Source of the DNA: JACVRW01 sp034664105
GTDB taxonomy: Bacteria; Actinomycetota; Thermoleophilia; Solirubrobacterales; Thermoleophilaceae
Assembly: GCA_034664105.1 (NCBI GenBank)
Contig: JAXDIH010000259.1
Coordinates: 1-7,777, forward strand
DNA length: 7,777 nt
Direction: 5' to 3'
The notes under the pieces are model-generated. The model saw nothing but the letters and a program-made list of their open reading frames with translations, was not told the DNA's origin and ran no database searches. Positions within the stretch are counted from its first letter, which is position 1, and the number at the start of each line of letters is the position of its first letter. A program made the position numbers and the translations under genes. Shown here piece by piece: positions 1-5,794 of the stretch.

Positions 1-1983
1 TTCCTCCAGCTCTACCGCGCCGGCCTCGCCTACCGCAAGGAGGCGGCGGTCAAGTGGTGTCCCAACGACGCCACCGTGCTGGCCAACGAGCAGGTCGTCG
101 ACGGGCGCTGCGAGCGCTGCGGCCACGAGGTCGAGGTCCGCCAGCTGGAGCAGTGGTTCTTCCGCATCACCGACTACGCCGATCGCCTGGTCGAGGACCT
201 GGACACGATCGAGTGGCCCGAGCACGTCAAGACGATGCAGCGCAACTGGATCGGCCGGTCCGAGGGCGCCGAGGTGGTCTTCCGCTGCGACGAGCTCGGG
301 ATCGACTACCCCGTCTTCACCACTCGCCCCGACACGCTGTTCGGCGCGACGTTCTTCGTGATGGCCCCCGAGCACCCCGACGTGTTCAAGCTGAACGACT
401 CGCCGGAGGTGCACGAGTACGTCAACCGGGCGCTCAACGAGTCCGTCGAGGAGCGCGGCTCGGAGCACAAGGAGAAGACGGGTGTGGCGCTCGGCCGCAC
501 GGTCACCAACCCGGTCACGGGCGAGGAGATCCCGATGTACGTGGCCGACTACGTGCTGATGGAGTACGGCACCGGCGCGATCATGGCCGTCCCGGCCCAC
601 GACGAGCGCGACCACGAGTTCGCCGTGAGGTTCGACCTGCCGATCCGGCGCGTGATCGAGTGCGGCGACCTGCCGTGCACGGGCGACGGGCCGATGGTCA
701 ACTCCGGGCGCTTCGACGGCCTCCACAACCGTGAGGCCTACGACCAGATCGTGGCGTGGCTCGAGTCCGAGGGCAAGGGCAAGCGCTCGGTCAGCTACCG
801 CCTGCGCGACTGGTTGCTGTCGCGGCAGCGCTACTGGGGCTGTCCGATCCCGGTCGTGTACTGCGAGGAGCACGGCATCGTGCCGGTGCCGGACGACCAG
901 CTGCCGGTCGAGCTGCCCGACGTCGAGGACTACGCGCCCAAGGGCAAGTCGCCGCTGGCGGCGGCGGAGGACTGGGTCAACACGACCTGTCCGACCTGCG
1001 GCAAGCCGGCGCGCCGGGAGACCGACACGATGGACACGTTCGTCGACTCCTCCTGGTACTTCCTGCGCTACTGCGACCCGGACAACGACCAGGCGCCCTT
1101 CGACCGCGAGGTCGTGGACTACTGGATGCCGGTCGATCAGTACATCGGCGGCGTCGAGCACGCGATCCTGCACCTGCTGTACGCGCGCTTCTTCGTGAAG
1201 GCGCTGGCCGACATGGGCTACCTGGGCGTGCAGGAGCCGTTCGCGCGCCTGTTCACACAGGGGATGATCCTGCGCGACGGCGACAAGATGTCCAAGTCCA
1301 AGGGCAACGTGGTCTCGCCGCAGGCGGTCGTGGACCGCTACGGCGCGGACGCGGCGCGGTGCTACGTGCTGTTCCTCGGCCCGCCGAGCCAGGATGCCGA
1401 CTGGTCGGAGAAGGGCGTCGGGGGTGTGCAGCGCTTCCTGTCGCGCCTCTGGACGGCGGCGGCGCAGGCGCCGGCCGGCGACGCCGAGCCCGACGGCTCG
1501 CCGAGCGAGCTGCTGCGCAAGGCGCACTGGGCGATCGACAAGGTCACGCGCGACATGGAGGGCCGCTTCGCGTTCAACACCGCGATCGCGGCGGTGATGG
1601 AGCTGGTCAACGAGGTCTATCGCCACCGCGAGTCGGCGCCCGCCTCGGAGGTGCGCTTCGCGGTCGCCACGGCCGGCTCGCTGATCTTCCCGTTCGCCCC
1701 GCACCTGGGCGCCGAGGTGTACGAGCTGATGACCGGCGAGCGGGTGTGGGAGCAGCCCTGGCCGCAGGCCGATCCGGCGCTCCTGGGCACCGACGAGATC
1801 CAGCTGGTGGTGCAGCTCAACGGCAAGCTGGTCGACCGGGTGCCCGCGCCCGCGGAGGCCTCGCGCGAGCAGCTCGAGGAGATCGCTCGCGGCTCCGGCA
1901 AGCTCGAGGCGCGCCTGAACGGCAAGCAGATCGTCAAGGCGGTTGTGGTACCCGGCAAGCTGGTGAACTTCGTGGTGAAGTGA
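1..1983 (+). CDS. leuS: Leucyl-tRNA synthetase, 5'-truncated by the window edge
   Basis: Cytoplasmic class I aminoacyl-tRNA synthetase that charges tRNA-Leu with leucine and edits mischarged tRNA. The frame is open from base 1, and 660 residues are visible; with bacterial LeuRS near 800-870 residues, roughly 150-200 N-terminal residues including the HIGH motif lie outside. Visible in order, numbered within the fragment: a zinc-type cluster (WCPND with C20, then CERC with C37 and C40); WFFRITDYADRL; the CP1 editing domain with the threonine-rich TTRPDT at 107-112 and GTGAIMAVPAHDERD ending near 204, which carries the conserved editing aspartate; a second CPTC pair (C330, C333) before DTMDTFVDSSWYFLRY; the catalytic KMSKS at 429-433 (bases 1285-1299); a helical anticodon-binding region; and a C-terminal domain from about 600 ending VVVPGKLVNFVVK. 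All signature residues are intact. The stop TGA overlaps the next start by four bases (GTGA), implying co-translation. Confidence 0.98.
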   Translation, partial: FLQLYRAGLAYRKEAAVKWCPNDATVLANEQVVDGRCERCGHEVEVRQLEQWFFRITDYADRLVEDLDTIEWPEHVKTMQRNWIGRSEGAEVVFRCDELGIDYPVFTTRPDTLFGATFFVMAPEHPDVFKLNDSPEVHEYVNRALNESVEERGSEHKEKTGVALGRTVTNPVTGEEIPMYVADYVLMEYGTGAIMAVPAHDERDHEFAVRFDLPIRRVIECGDLPCTGDGPMVNSGRFDGLHNREAYDQIVAWLESEGKGKRSVSYRLRDWLLSRQRYWGCPIPVVYCEEHGIVPVPDDQLPVELPDVEDYAPKGKSPLAAAEDWVNTTCPTCGKPARRETDTMDTFVDSSWYFLRYCDPDNDQAPFDREVVDYWMPVDQYIGGVEHAILHLLYARFFVKALADMGYLGVQEPFARLFTQGMILRDGDKMSKSKGNVVSPQAVVDRYGADAARCYVLFLGPPSQDADWSEKGVGGVQRFLSRLWTAAAQAPAGDAEPDGSPSELLRKAHWAIDKVTRDMEGRFAFNTAIAAVMELVNEVYRHRESAPASEVRFAVATAGSLIFPFAPHLGAEVYELMTGERVWEQPWPQADPALLGTDEIQLVVQLNGKLVDRVPAPAEASREQLEEIARGSGKLEARLNGKQIVKAVVVPGKLVNFVVK

Positions 1984-2414
1984 GCACCGAGCCTCGACAC
2001 CCGCAGGTGCCCGTCGGGCCGCTGGTGGCCTCGATCGGCGCGGTGCTGGTCATCGTCAGCCTGTTCCTCGACTGGTACGACCAGATCACCGGCTTCACGG
2101 TGTTCGAGTTCATCGACCTGCTGCTCGTGATGCTCGCGCTCGCGACGATCGCCTCGCTCGTCGGCGGCCTGGGCCTGGTGCGGTCCGCGCCGTCACCGGG
2201 GGTGGCGCTTGGCGTGGCGATCTTCACCGTGCTGATCGTGGCGTCGCAGCTCGTCAACCACCCGCCCGCGGCGGCCGGGGAGGGCGGGCCGAGCAAGGAC
2301 ATCGGCATCTGGCTCGCGCTGGCGGGGTCGGGGCTGATGGTGGTCGGGGCGGTGCTCGGCTACGCGCGCATCTCGTTGGCGGTGGAGGCGCGGCGGCGCT
2401 CGGACGAGCCCTGA
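1980..2414 (+). CDS. Small four-helix membrane protein of unknown function
   Basis: A 144-residue protein beginning at a GTG that overlaps the leuS stop (GTGA, 1980-1983), which argues for translational coupling and fixes the start. No clear Shine-Dalgarno precedes it. Hydrophobicity suggests four membrane segments, at about residues 12-30, 45-66, 74-92 and 108-128, with a short charged N-terminus (STEPRH) and a basic/acidic tail (EARRRSDEP). The first helix ends in SLFLDWYD, resembling the SLFLPWY-type motif of many small uncharacterised actinobacterial membrane proteins. The loop between helices 3 and 4 (HPPAAAGEGGPSKD) is Pro/Gly-rich. I recognise no catalytic motif and do not assign a function. 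Position in the leuS transcription unit probably reflects co-expression rather than a shared pathway. Confidence 0.82.
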   Translation: MSTEPRHPQVPVGPLVASIGAVLVIVSLFLDWYDQITGFTVFEFIDLLLVMLALATIASLVGGLGLVRSAPSPGVALGVAIFTVLIVASQLVNHPPAAAGEGGPSKDIGIWLALAGSGLMVVGAVLGYARISLAVEARRRSDEP

Positions 2415-2419
2415 CCTAC

Positions 2420-2839
2420 GTGGCGGTCGTCGGCCCCGGCGACGAGCCGACAGCCGCCGCGGCCGACGTGGGTCGGCTGGTCGCGGAGCGCGGCGCGGTG
2501 CTGGTCTGTGGCGGGCTGGGCGGGGCGATGGAAGCCGCGTGTCGAGGGGCCAAGCAGGCCGAGGGAGTGACCGTCGGGATCCTCCCGGGGTCGGACCGCT
2601 CGGACGCGAATCCATACGTGGACGTCGCGCTCCCGACCGGGCTCGGCGAGGCGCGCAACGCGCTGGTGGTGCGCGCCGCGGACGTCGTGATCGCCACCGG
2701 CGGCGGCTACGGCACGCTGTCGGAGATCGCCCTGGCGCTCAAGGCCGGCAAGCGGGTCATCGGGCTGGACACGTGGGACATCGAGGGCGTCGAGCGGGCG
2801 AGCGACGCGGAGGCTGCCGTGGCGGCGGCGCTGACCTAG
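2420..2839 (+). CDS. LOG-like / TIGR00725-family Rossmann nucleotide-binding protein
   Basis: A 139-residue single-domain protein of the SLOG/LOG superfamily. It opens with a Rossmann strand and glycine loop (AVVGPGD, residues 2-8), then GGLGGAMEAACRGAK (31-45), TVGILPG (51-57), and the diagnostic TGGGYGTLSEIALAL at 93-107, which replaces the PGGxGTxxE of cytokinin-activating LOG enzymes. This is the TIGR00725 pattern. LOG proteins are phosphoribohydrolases acting on nucleoside 5'-monophosphates, but activity in this subfamily is not established, so function is inferred only as nucleotide binding. Start: GTG at 2420 is the first standard start, but it clips the first beta strand. A CTG at 2411 overlaps the preceding stop (CTGA) and would give MTYVAVVGPG, 142 residues, which looks structurally better. 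No Shine-Dalgarno is evident for either. Likely last gene of the leuS unit. Older annotation may call this family 'lysine decarboxylase', which is a misnomer. Confidence 0.88.
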   Translation: MAVVGPGDEPTAAAADVGRLVAERGAVLVCGGLGGAMEAACRGAKQAEGVTVGILPGSDRSDANPYVDVALPTGLGEARNALVVRAADVVIATGGGYGTLSEIALALKAGKRVIGLDTWDIEGVERASDAEAAVAAALT

Positions 2840-2842
2840 ACT
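2837..2842 (+). promoter_or_regulatory. Candidate -10 box for a leaderless decarboxylase mRNA
   Basis: TAGACT fits the TANNNT -10 consensus used by high-GC actinobacteria, and 8 bases separate it from the ATG at 2851, where no Shine-Dalgarno is visible. With transcription normally beginning about 7 bases after the last T, the mRNA would begin at or within a couple of bases of the start codon. The TAG of the box is also the stop codon of the upstream LOG-like gene. No convincing -35 was found. Prediction only. Confidence 0.4.
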
Positions 2843-2850
2843 CGCCGGCC

Positions 2851-4326
2851 ATGCCGGCTTCCCAGCCAGACACGCCTTACCTAGACGCTCTGCGGGCCTT
2901 CGCCGAGCGCCACCCAGCGCGCCTGCACGTCCCCGGCCACAAGGGCGGGGCGGGCGCCGACCCGCGCATGCTCGACGCCCTCGGCGAGCGGGCGCTGGCG
3001 CTCGACATCCCCGCGCTGATGTGGGGCATCGACGTCGGCGTGGACCCCACGCCGTTCGCCGAGTCCCAGCGGCTGGCTGCCGAGGCGTGGGGAGCGCGGC
3101 GGACCTGGTTCCTCGTCAACGGGGCGTCGCAGGGCAACCACGTGGCGATGCTGACCCTTGCTCATGCCGGCGATCGCGTGGTGCTCCAGCGCAACGCGCA
3201 CTCGAGCACGGTGGACGCGCTGGTGCTGTCCGGGCTGCGACCGACGTTCGCGGCGCCCGAGCTGGATCCTGACCTGCACATCGCGCACTGCCTGCGGCCC
3301 GAGACGCTGGACCGCGCGCTGACCGACACGCCCGGGGCGGTGGGGGCGGCGGTGGTCTCGCCCACCTACTTCGGGGCCGTGGCGGACGTGGGGGCGTTGG
3401 CGGAGGTCGCCCACGGGCACGGGGTGCCGCTGATCGTGGATGAGGCCTGGGGCGCGCACCTCGCGTTCAGTGACGAGCTGCCGGCGCACGCCCTGTCGCT
3501 CGGCGCCGACCTGGTGATCTCGAGCACCCACAAGATCGTCGGCAGCCTCACGCAGTCGGCGATGGTGCACCTCGGTCACGGCGGCCGGCTCGACGAGGAG
3601 GTCGTGGACCGCTGCGTCACGCTGGTCGAGACGACCAGCCCCAACGCGCTGCTGGCGGCTTCGCTCGACAGCGCCCGGCGCTCCGCCGCGGTGGACGGGC
3701 GCGCGCTGCTCGGCGAGAACCTGCGCGGGCTGGCCCACACGCGGGCGGCCGTGCGCGAGGTGCCTGGGCTGGACGTGCTGGACGAGCGGTTGGTCGGGGC
3801 GTCGGGGGTCTTCGCCTACGACCCCTTGCGCCTGACGATCGACGTGCGCGGGACGCTGACCAGCGGGTACGAGCTGGCGCGGCTGCTGCGCGAGCAGGAC
3901 GTGCACGTGGAGCTGGCGGGCGAGAACGTGATGGTGGCCGTGTTCGGGATGGGTGAGGACGTGTCGGTGGCCGGCGAGCGCCTGGTGGCCGCGCTGCACC
4001 GGGCGGTGGACTCGCTGAGCGGTCGCGAACGGGATCCGGAGGCGGAGGCGTTCGCGCCGCCGCCGCCCTGGGGAGAGCTGGCGATGACGCCGCGCGAGGC
4101 GTTCCTGGGTCGCCAGGACGTTGTGCCCGTGCGTGAGGCGGTGGGGCGCGTGGCCGCCGAGTCACTGGCCGCGTATCCGCCGGGGATCCCGAACGTGCTG
4201 CCGGGGGAGCGGCTGACGGCGGAGACGCTCGACTACATCCAGCAGGCGATCGACCACGGCGGGTCGCTGCGCGGGGCGAGCGACAGGGCGCTGCGGACGT
4301 TGCGTGTGGTGGCGGAGGGCCTTTAG
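2851..4326 (+). CDS. PLP-dependent Orn/Lys/Arg decarboxylase, short Gram-positive type
   Basis: A 491-residue fold-type I PLP enzyme matching the size of Bacillus SpeA/YaaO-like decarboxylases (about 480-490). It lacks the N-terminal wing domain of the large enterobacterial inducible enzymes. Motifs: VPGHKGG at 27-33 near the N-terminus; DEAWGAHLAF starting at D197, where the aspartate should contact the PLP ring nitrogen; and SSTHKIVGSLTQSAMVHL with K228 as the Schiff-base lysine (codon 3532-3534). The C-terminal domain from about 391 carries REAFLGR, GRVAAES (E437), YPPGIP from Y442, and PGERLTAETLDYI, all standard for the family. It would decarboxylate arginine, lysine or ornithine to agmatine, cadaverine or putrescine; the sequence does not settle which. 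Start ATG 2851 is 11 bases after the LOG-like stop and directly behind TAGACT, so it may have its own leaderless transcript. Its stop TAG shares four bases with the opposing deiminase-family gene. Confidence 0.95.
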   Translation: MPASQPDTPYLDALRAFAERHPARLHVPGHKGGAGADPRMLDALGERALALDIPALMWGIDVGVDPTPFAESQRLAAEAWGARRTWFLVNGASQGNHVAMLTLAHAGDRVVLQRNAHSSTVDALVLSGLRPTFAAPELDPDLHIAHCLRPETLDRALTDTPGAVGAAVVSPTYFGAVADVGALAEVAHGHGVPLIVDEAWGAHLAFSDELPAHALSLGADLVISSTHKIVGSLTQSAMVHLGHGGRLDEEVVDRCVTLVETTSPNALLAASLDSARRSAAVDGRALLGENLRGLAHTRAAVREVPGLDVLDERLVGASGVFAYDPLRLTIDVRGTLTSGYELARLLREQDVHVELAGENVMVAVFGMGEDVSVAGERLVAALHRAVDSLSGRERDPEAEAFAPPPPWGELAMTPREAFLGRQDVVPVREAVGRVAAESLAAYPPGIPNVLPGERLTAETLDYIQQAIDHGGSLRGASDRALRTLRVVAEGL

Positions 4327-5207
4327 CCCACGCGCTCGCGCCGGATCGCCTGCATCAGGCAATGGGCGCCGCCACCGCCGAGGGTGAACGAGGAGAGCTC
4401 GGGGTCGTAGACGGTCAGGCCGAGGGCGCGCAGCCGCTCGTTGAGGTCCTTGGACTCCGCCGTGGAGAGGATCTTGTCGCCGCCGAGGCAGACGCCGTTG
4501 ACGCCGAGCTTGAGGGCCGCTGCGAGCGTGACGGGGACGATCTGGACCTGTTTTTCCTCGAGCCAGCGCACGAACCCGTTGGATGCCTGCTCGACGCAGA
4601 CGGCGGCGAGCTTCTCGCCGAGCATGCAGGCGAGCACGTCGATGTGGAGGAAGTGAGGCGGGATGCGCTCGATGCGGACCTCCCAGCCCTCGTTCTCGAG
4701 CCATTGGGCCACCTGCCGAGCCGCCTGCTCCTGGGTGCGCTCCTCACCGGTCCCGATCGCGGCCACGCCCGGCTCGACGATCATGAAGTCGCCGCCCTCG
4801 AGCGAGCCGGCGGTGACCATGTTGGCGATCGGGATCTGGTTTCCCTGGTAGAACCGGAGGACCGCGGCGTACTCGCCGCGACGCCACCACTGGGCGCACT
4901 GGGTGACGATCGGGCCGGCGGGGACGTTGATGCTCGAGTCGCGGGCGAACACCTGGTAGGGGAGGTGCGGGTCGGGCTCGAGGAAGTGCACGTTGACGCC
5001 GGCCTGCTCGTAGACCGAGACCATCGCGGCGTGCTGGCGGAGGGCCTCCTCGTGACTGAAGACGAGGTCGGAGGCGAGCGTGGCACGGGAGATCGCGCTG
5101 GTGGGGAGCCAGCGGTAGTGGTCCGGCGGGCAGAGCAGGACGTCGAGCAGGCGGCCGTACTCGGAATCGACGCCCCAGGCGGGCTCGGCGCTGGTGGTCG
5201 CTTCCAT
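4323..5207 (-). CDS. Arginine deiminase / amidinotransferase superfamily hydrolase
   Basis: A 294-residue single-domain protein of the guanidino-group modifying enzyme superfamily (arginine deiminases, dimethylarginine hydrolases, amidinotransferases). Visible: DSEYGRLLDVLLCPPDHYRW near the N-terminus; FARDSS with R89-D90; SLEGGDFM with E137-GGD-140, expected to bind the guanidino group; FLHIDV with H188 and D190; and the catalytic cysteine in GGGGAHCLMQ (C283). The triad is complete, so it should be an active hydrolase or transferase proceeding through a Cys-amidino intermediate. Length and the GGGAHC ending resemble DDAH/short deiminase types rather than the ~360-residue agmatine deiminases, so substrate (arginine, methylarginine, agmatine or other) is open. 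Start: ATG at 5207 is chosen because AAAGG at 5219-5223 lies 11 bases upstream. A GTG at 5219 (298 residues) is in frame but sits on that Shine-Dalgarno. It converges on the decarboxylase with a four-base overlap and is divergent from acylphosphatase. Confidence 0.93.
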   Translation of the reverse strand: MEATTSAEPAWGVDSEYGRLLDVLLCPPDHYRWLPTSAISRATLASDLVFSHEEALRQHAAMVSVYEQAGVNVHFLEPDPHLPYQVFARDSSINVPAGPIVTQCAQWWRRGEYAAVLRFYQGNQIPIANMVTAGSLEGGDFMIVEPGVAAIGTGEERTQEQAARQVAQWLENEGWEVRIERIPPHFLHIDVLACMLGEKLAAVCVEQASNGFVRWLEEKQVQIVPVTLAAALKLGVNGVCLGGDKILSTAESKDLNERLRALGLTVYDPELSSFTLGGGGAHCLMQAIRRERVG

Positions 5208-5218
5208 CTGGGTAAGCA

Positions 5219-5223
5219 CCTTT
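5219..5223 (-). promoter_or_regulatory. Ribosome binding site deciding the deiminase-family start
   Basis: Read on the minus strand, AAAGG lies 11 bases before the ATG at 5207 and directly abuts the GTG at 5219. It therefore favours the ATG. It is one of the few Shine-Dalgarno-like sites in this window, most other starts having none. Confidence 0.5.
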
Positions 5224-5240
5224 CGTCGTGAGCGAACCCG

Positions 5241-5246
5241 AGAGTA
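5241..5246 (-). promoter_or_regulatory. Possible -10 box for the deiminase-family gene
   Basis: Minus-strand TACTCT fits TANNNT and would start transcription near 5234, giving a leader of about 27 bases that contains the AAAGG site. It overlaps the acylphosphatase start codon region. No -35 match was recognised, so this is weak. Confidence 0.2.
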
Positions 5247-5521
5247 TGAGCGAGGTCGTCCGCCGCCGCGTGGTGGTTCGGGGGCGCGTGCAGGGAGTGT
5301 TCTTCAGGGACAGCACCCGCCGCGAGGCGCTGCGCCGCGGGGTGGCCGGCTGGGTGCGCAACCGCGGCGACGGGGCGGTGGAGGCGGTGTTCGAAGGGCC
5401 GTTGTCGGCCGTCGAGGCACTGGTCTCGTTCAGCTCCAGCGGCCCGCGCGGGGCTCGCGTGGAAGACGTGACGACGAGCGAGGAGGAGCCCGAGGGGCTG
5501 GAGGGGTTCGAGGTGGGGTAG
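5246..5521 (+). CDS. acyP: Acylphosphatase
   Basis: A small cytosolic enzyme that hydrolyses carboxyl-phosphate bonds such as acetyl phosphate or 1,3-bisphosphoglycerate. Starting at ATG 5246 it has 91 residues, the usual family length. The signature GRVQGVFFRDST spans 13-24 with catalytic R21, and GWVRNRGDGAVEAVFEG spans 35-51 with catalytic N39; both key residues are present. The end, EEEPEGLEGFEVG, matches the usual C-terminus. A GTG at 5228 would add six residues (MSEPES) but has no ribosome site and exceeds the typical length, so ATG is preferred; that ATG also lacks a good Shine-Dalgarno (only GAGAG immediately before it). It is transcribed away from the deiminase-family gene with only 38 bases between the chosen starts, so any promoters overlap. 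The physiological partner cannot be read from context. Confidence 0.94.
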   Translation: MSEVVRRRVVVRGRVQGVFFRDSTRREALRRGVAGWVRNRGDGAVEAVFEGPLSAVEALVSFSSSGPRGARVEDVTTSEEEPEGLEGFEVG

Positions 5522-5657
5522 GGGCGGGGAGGCGCTGCGCTTCGCGCTCGCCGCTTCGCGCCCGCGCTCCTTCGCGTCCGCGCCCGCGCTTCGCCCCGCG
5601 CCCTTTCGCGCCCGCGCCCCTTCGCGCCCGCGCCCGCGCTTCGCCCCGCGCCCCCCC
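5522..5657. repeat. C/G low-complexity repeat block downstream of acylphosphatase
   Basis: About 135 bases made almost entirely of variants of TTCGCGCCCGCGCCC on the plus strand. The unit starts CTTCGCG or TTCGC at least seven times with irregular spacing. A 23-base stretch occurs exactly twice, at 5581-5603 and 5631-5653, offset by 50 bases, showing recent duplication. The block is nearly free of A on the plus strand. No credible coding content: frames through it are Arg/Ala/Pro-only. It could form strong secondary structure in RNA and might act as a transcription-slowing or terminating region for the acylphosphatase transcript, but no U-tract follows. Confidence 0.75.
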
Positions 5658-5664
5658 GAACGGA

Positions 5665-5702
5665 AGCGACATTTTGCACCCTATAGGTGCAAAATCGTCG
5701 CT
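5665..5702. repeat. AT-rich near-perfect palindrome (hairpin or operator candidate)
   Basis: Left arm AGCGAC then ATTTTGCACC (5665-5680), loop CTATA (5681-5685), right arm GGTGCAAAAT (5686-5695), one unpaired C (5696), then GTCGCT (5697-5702). The inner 10-base arms are perfect complements, and the outer 6-base arms pair after the single bulge, giving 16 pairs. The inner 25 bases contain 16 A/T, far above the surroundings. It lies 144 bases after the acylphosphatase stop and 92 before the comEA start. No T-run follows on either strand, so it is not a classical intrinsic terminator. It may be a regulator binding site, a transcript hairpin, or a copy of a dispersed palindromic element; the sequence alone does not choose. 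Confidence 0.85.
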
Positions 5703-5782
5703 CCATCCAGGGTGGCCGCGGGGCGTCGCTGTTTTGTCGCGGTGTCGTTACGCGCTTCACCCACGGGTCGGTTGGCCCTTCC

Positions 5783-5788
5783 TAGCCT
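5783..5788 (+). promoter_or_regulatory. Candidate -10 box for a leaderless comEA mRNA
   Basis: TAGCCT matches TANNNT and is followed by exactly six bases before the comEA GTG at 5795, so transcription starting at the canonical distance would begin on the start codon itself. No Shine-Dalgarno precedes the GTG. A -35 element is not obvious at 16-18 bases spacing. The box resembles the TAGACT before the decarboxylase. Confidence 0.45.
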
Positions 5789-5794
5789 CGTCCC

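Noticed and set aside
756..1979. Long plus-strand frame continuous with the small membrane protein
   Set aside because: The part inside leuS is low-complexity out-of-frame translation; only the part from GTG 1980 has membrane-protein character.
2420..2839. Reading the LOG-like gene as a lysine decarboxylase partner of the neighbouring decarboxylase
   Set aside because: The old 'lysine decarboxylase' label for this family is a known misannotation; it has no PLP-binding motif, so adjacency to a real decarboxylase is not evidence of shared chemistry.
4317..4329. GGGC / GCCC short inverted repeat around CTTTA at the convergent stops, as a terminator
   Set aside because: Only a four-pair stem and no U-tract on either strand; a chance match at this GC content.
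4348..4360. GCCTG-CAT-CAGGC hairpin near the 3' end of the deiminase-family gene
   Set aside because: Five pairs with a three-base loop, inside conserved coding sequence (the GGAHCLMQAIR region), so explained by codons.
4362..5231. 289-codon plus-strand frame antisense to the deiminase-family gene
   Set aside because: No recognisable motif, whereas the minus strand carries a complete catalytic set.
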